This document shows, in pieces, positions 61,020 to 64,000 of a stretch of 64,000 nt of DNA. Each line of letters opens with the position of its first letter. Positions within the stretch are counted from its first letter, which is position 1. Both the position numbers and the translations under genes were made by a program. The notes under the pieces are model-generated. The model ran no database searches and was not told the DNA's origin. It worked only from the letters and a program-made list of their open reading frames with translations. Where the stretch lies: assembly GCA_038562165.1 (NCBI GenBank), contig JBCFAO010000016.1:13175-77174 (forward strand), written 5' to 3'. Origin of the DNA: WRMS01 sp038562165. Its GTDB lineage: Bacteria > Bacillota > Peptococcia > DRI-13 > UBA5745.

Positions 61020-62351
61020 TTACTTTAAAAGCAAACCAACCTCTGCCAGAGAAAGTTGGTTTTCCCGGGCTATTTTAGCCATATCCTCATATTCAGCCTT
61101 CATTCTTGCAACGCCGTAACCGCTGGCCTTTTTCATCCGCACCGGGCCGTAAGGCGTTGCCATGACTTGCTCTTCCCGCTCCAGGGAATGCCTGCGGCTA
61201 ACAGTCTCTCTAAGTCCTAAGGTGGTGGTGTGCTTGAAGATCAGGGAAACGAACTTCTCTATCTGGCTTTGCCTGCACATACAGGTAAAAAGAATACCGG
61301 GCCTGCCCTTTTTCATGCCGGTTGGGATTGTATAAACATCCAGCGCCCCTTCCTCCATCAGGAGCTGCTGGGCAAAAGCGATAGCTTCCGGTGTCATATC
61401 ATCGATATTGCAGATCAATTCCGCTATTTCTTCATGGCCGCTGCCCTTATGGCCAAGAAAGGCCCGAACACAATTGGCCCTTGTAAAGTCCTTAGTTCCC
61501 ATACCATAGCCGGTTTTTTGCAGGGTCATTACCGGCATATCGCCGAAACCGGCGGCAAAATGCTTCAGCAAAGCCGCTCCCGTCGGCGTGCATAATTCGC
61601 CGTTAACCTGGCCGCCGTAAATAGGCACCCCTTTCAGAATATGGGCTGTGGCCGGCGCCGGAACGGGCAGAATACCATGGGCGCAACGAACCTGGCCGCT
61701 GCCCACATGGACAGGCGAGGCCAGAACCAGCTCCGGAGCTAAATCCTCCATCAGCATACAGACGCCGATAATATCGGCTACTGCATCCATGGCGCCTACC
61801 TCATGAAAATGTATATCCGTTACAGGCACATTGTGGGCATGGCTTTCCGCCTCGGCAATCAGCCGGTAAACGGTTAAAGCATCATTTTTTACCTTTTCCG
61901 ACACTTTTAAGCCATTAATCAAATGCTCAATATGCTGCATACTGCTGTGGGAATGATGCTGATGGCCGCCGTGATCGTGACCGTGGCTGTGATCGTGATC
62001 ATGGCTGTGAACGTGAGCGTGGCTGTGGCCGTGGTCGTGGTCATGGCTGTGGCTATGCTCGTGAGCGTGGCCATGACCATGGTCGTGGTCGTGGCCGTGA
62101 CTGTGGTCGTGGTCGTGGCTATGGCTGTGGCAGTGGCCGGCCCCTTCTACCTGGCCGTTTATGCTGACGGATATGTGGGTGCCGGTGATGCCGCATTTAA
62201 GAGCGGAGTCTGCCGTCACCCGCACCCCCGGAATACCCGCCTCATTAAGCCGCTGCAAAAAACCTGACCGGTCCTCATGAAGCTCCAGCAGCGCCGCCAT
62301 CAGCATATCTCCGGCGGCCCCCATGTTACATTCAATATATAGGGTTTTCAT
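61020..62351 (-). CDS. larC: nickel insertion protein LarC with long His-rich segment
   Basis: LarC (CTP-dependent cyclometallase) puts nickel into the pincer nucleotide used by lactate racemase. 443 residues; the N-terminal E-C-N-M-G-A-A-G-D-M and central F-H-E-V-G-A-M-D-A-V-A-D-I are family motifs. It is one continuous frame, unlike L. plantarum, where a ribosomal frameshift joins LarC1 and LarC2. About residues 73-140 are almost wholly His alternating with Ser, Asp and Gly, a nickel-store type insertion. It lies 17 bases downstream of larB. Confidence 0.96.
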   Translation of the reverse strand: MKTLYIECNMGAAGDMLMAALLELHEDRSGFLQRLNEAGIPGVRVTADSALKCGITGTHISVSINGQVEGAGHCHSHSHDHDHSHGHDHDHGHGHAHEHSHSHDHDHGHSHAHVHSHDHDHSHGHDHGGHQHHSHSSMQHIEHLINGLKVSEKVKNDALTVYRLIAEAESHAHNVPVTDIHFHEVGAMDAVADIIGVCMLMEDLAPELVLASPVHVGSGQVRCAHGILPVPAPATAHILKGVPIYGGQVNGELCTPTGAALLKHFAAGFGDMPVMTLQKTGYGMGTKDFTRANCVRAFLGHKGSGHEEIAELICNIDDMTPEAIAFAQQLLMEEGALDVYTIPTGMKKGRPGILFTCMCRQSQIEKFVSLIFKHTTTLGLRETVSRRHSLEREEQVMATPYGPVRMKKASGYGVARMKAEYEDMAKIARENQLSLAEVGLLLK

Positions 62352-62368
62352 CCTATTCCCTCCTGATG

Positions 62369-63115
62369 CTATAGCTGATTGATCATGCTGGCTAGGTAGC
62401 CGGCGCCAAAACCATTGTCAATATTAACTACACTGACTCCGCTGGCACAGGAATTAAGCATGGACAGTAAAGCGGATAAACCTTGAAAAGAAGCGCCGTA
62501 GCCTACGCTGGTAGGCACGCCGATGACAGGGCAATTAGCCAAGCCGCCGATTACGCTGGCCAGAGCCCCTTCCATGCCGGCAATGGCGATAATTACTCTG
62601 GCCGCCATGATATCCTCCATATGCGCAAACAAGCGGTGGATTCCCGCTACCCCCACATCATATAGCCGGACCACTTCGTTGCCCAAAACCTCCGCCGTCA
62701 ATGCAGCCTCTTCGGCCACCGGCATATCGCTGGTGCCGCCGGTAGCCACCACAATTTTACCGCTGGCTTTTGGCTGGGGGATAGGGCCGGCAATACCGAT
62801 TCGGGCCATTTCATGATAGCAAAATTCCAGGGAATCCTTCAATTCAGCGGCGGCGGCGGGAGACAGGCGGGTAATCAATATGGTTTCCTGACCTTTGGCT
62901 TTCATGGCAGCCGCTATACCCGCTATTTGCTCCGGGGTTTTGCCGGCGCCATAGATAACCTCCGCCACACCCTGCCGCAGCTCCCGATGGTGGTCAAGCT
63001 TGGCATAGCCCAAATCCTCAAAAGGCTCCATGCGCAGTTGCAGCAGGCCCTCCTCCGGCGTTATCCTCCCCGCTTCCACTTCTTTTAAAATCGCCAGTGC
63101 GTTTTTACTGCCTAT
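62369..63115 (-). CDS. larB: LarB, pyridinium-3,5-biscarboxylate mononucleotide synthase
   Basis: LarB carboxylates and hydrolyses nicotinate adenine dinucleotide, the first step to the nickel-pincer cofactor. The PurE-like core has T-G-G-T-S-D-M-P-V near 128 and the A-G-M-E-G-A-L-A-S-V stretch. The family's start (here S-K-N-A-L-A-I-L-K-E-V-E-A-G-R-I) reaches upstream of the only GTG, at 63079. The only start placed right after a site (GGGGGAG) is ATA at 63113-63115, overlapping the larE stop; about 248 residues. If AUA is not used, GTG gives 236. Confidence 0.9.
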   Translation of the reverse strand: MGSKNALAILKEVEAGRITPEEGLLQLRMEPFEDLGYAKLDHHRELRQGVAEVIYGAGKTPEQIAGIAAAMKAKGQETILITRLSPAAAAELKDSLEFCYHEMARIGIAGPIPQPKASGKIVVATGGTSDMPVAEEAALTAEVLGNEVVRLYDVGVAGIHRLFAHMEDIMAARVIIAIAGMEGALASVIGGLANCPVIGVPTSVGYGASFQGLSALLSMLNSCASGVSVVNIDNGFGAGYLASMINQL

Positions 63116-63870
63116 TGTAACTCCCCCTTTCTTTCCTCCAGATCCAGCAAGACTGAAGCAAAATATGGCTTTATGGCCGCTAAAATTTCTTGGCGTTGCT
63201 CAAGGGCCGCTGCCATCTGGCTGGCCGGCAGTTGGATTCTGGCGCTTTCCTCTAAAAGCCGCACCCGCAAATCGCTAAAGCCCAAAGCAAACAACGCCTC
63301 CTCTGCCCTTTCAACACGCTGCAGCAGCTGGGCTGTGATCAGACGGCCTGTGGGAATCCTGGTGGCAAGGCAGGCATAGGAGGGCTTATTCCAGGTAAAT
63401 AGATCAGCCTCTTTGGACAAACGGCGTATCTCCCCTTTGGTAAGCCCGTACTCCCGCAGGGGAGATTTTACTCCCAGCTCAGCTAAGGCCTGCATACCCG
63501 GCCTGTCGTCTGCCCGGTCAGAGGCGTTGCTGCCGTCGATGATGGTTTCGTATCCCGCCGCCCGGGCCCGGTCCTTGAGGGCATTAAAGACCACCTGCTT
63601 GCACCAATAACAGCGGTTGGCGGGATTGCCTGCCACTTGCCGGTCAGTCAGGATATCGGCCTCGATCACCTCAAAACCGGCGCCAAGCTGGGCGGCCAGC
63701 CTTTGGGCATCCTCCAGCTCAAAAGCCGGCTGAAAAACAGATTTAACAAAGTAGGCCTTCACCTGGGCGCCGCAGCGAATACCGGCATAAAGCAAATAGG
63801 AAGAATCCACCCCGCCGGAGAAACCAAGAGCGACCTTAGGATTTTCCGAAAAGAATTGCTGCAATATCAT
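63112..63870 (-). CDS. larE: LarE, sulfur insertion protein of nickel-pincer synthesis
   Basis: PP-loop ATPase that turns the two carboxylates into thioacids. 252 residues: F-S-G-G-V-D-S-S near 17-24. It has three cysteines, C-Y-W-C near 87-90 and Y-A-C-L-A-T-R near 167, the pattern of LarE proteins that bind a [4Fe-4S] cluster and reuse it, not the single sacrificial Cys. The ATG at 63870 is chosen since AGGAGG lies 6 bases upstream; the TTG at 63876 touches the site. First gene of the operon. Confidence 0.93.
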   Translation of the reverse strand: MILQQFFSENPKVALGFSGGVDSSYLLYAGIRCGAQVKAYFVKSVFQPAFELEDAQRLAAQLGAGFEVIEADILTDRQVAGNPANRCYWCKQVVFNALKDRARAAGYETIIDGSNASDRADDRPGMQALAELGVKSPLREYGLTKGEIRRLSKEADLFTWNKPSYACLATRIPTGRLITAQLLQRVERAEEALFALGFSDLRVRLLEESARIQLPASQMAAALEQRQEILAAIKPYFASVLLDLEERKGELQ

Positions 63871-63883
63871 AGCCAACCTCCTA

Positions 63884-64000
63884 ATCGAGTAGGAGGCTGC
63901 CCATTAGTCGGGCAGCCGACCTCTCACACCACCGTACGTGCCGTTCGGCATACGGCGGTTCAGTAACTTGAGTGCAGCGCCTCATATCTCTTGGCTATGT
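63884..64000 (-). ncRNA. group II intron, 3' end (domains V and VI), truncated by the window
   Basis: Read on -, the end is typical of a bacterial group II intron: a domain V hairpin (63928-63961, with A-C-C-G-C-C-G-T and the C-G-T-A-C-G-G arm), then G-T-G-T-G-A-G-A-G-G, a domain VI stem (GGCTGCCC/GGGCAGCC, 63895-63917) with the bulge region, and a 3' end near C-T-C-G-A-T (63884). The rest, including any reverse transcriptase gene, is outside. It inserts 13 bases before the larE ATG. Confidence 0.88.

Overview
The window looks like a chromosomal stretch of an anaerobic, Gram-positive Clostridia-type Firmicute, most like the Peptococcaceae and relatives. Pointers are strong AGGAGG ribosome-binding sites with frequent TTG/GTG starts, the maf-radC-mreCD-mrdA-rodA block, DUF4321, Rex, LonB beside Lon, a T-box leader, 2-hydroxyacyl-CoA dehydratase-type activases and nickel-pincer (Lar) cofactor genes. 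Base composition is roughly balanced and genes are closely packed, often overlapping by 4 bases. Site positions read by eye may be off by a base.

Layout. 1-1480 (+): end of an aryl-CoA ligase, a tandem ACT protein, lgt. 1759-6252 (-): a four-gene unit with a hybrid NrpR-HTH/FCD regulator, a 76-78-residue protein, a cobalamin-dependent mutase and a fold-type I PLP enzyme; this is the most likely undescribed metabolic system here. 6454-12464 (-): cell-shape block rodA, mrdA, mreD, mreC, radC, maf, with mreB and minCDE absent. 12538-16380 (-): DUF4321, HATPase, PHP, two DRTGG proteins, rex and an unknown anchored protein. 16992-26474 (-): folC (with coding minisatellites), valS, engB, lon, lonB. 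27175-28371 (-): THUMP RNA methyltransferase. An IS1182-type element (28672-30301) has landed inside a 41-bp-period intergenic repeat array. mgtE (-) follows.

From 32670 the strand changes. An alanine-type T-box precedes alaA, then an NhaC-family carrier, an Asp/Glu racemase-like protein and methionine gamma-lyase with a divergent LysR regulator: an amino-acid handling block. 39229-43649 (-) holds secreted and membrane proteins. An IS110 element with a candidate bridge RNA follows, and next to it a +strand block (45476-50472) that reads as accessory DNA: chemoreceptor, DUF3795 with an in-frame UAG, DUF4003, a GyrI-like protein and a MerR/GyrI regulator.

50664-63870 (-): an acyl-CoA-dehydratase-type activase trio, an NSS sodium symporter, a nucleotidyltransferase/ModE-HTH fusion, a 2-hydroxyacid dehydrogenase homologue without its catalytic triad, a small HTH protein, and a seven-gene operon larE-larB-larC-fmdE-ABC transporter. 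That operon couples metal uptake to nickel-pincer nucleotide synthesis. A group II intron ends 13 bases before larE, and its last bases can pair with the larE ribosome-binding site. No tRNA, rRNA or CRISPR array was seen.
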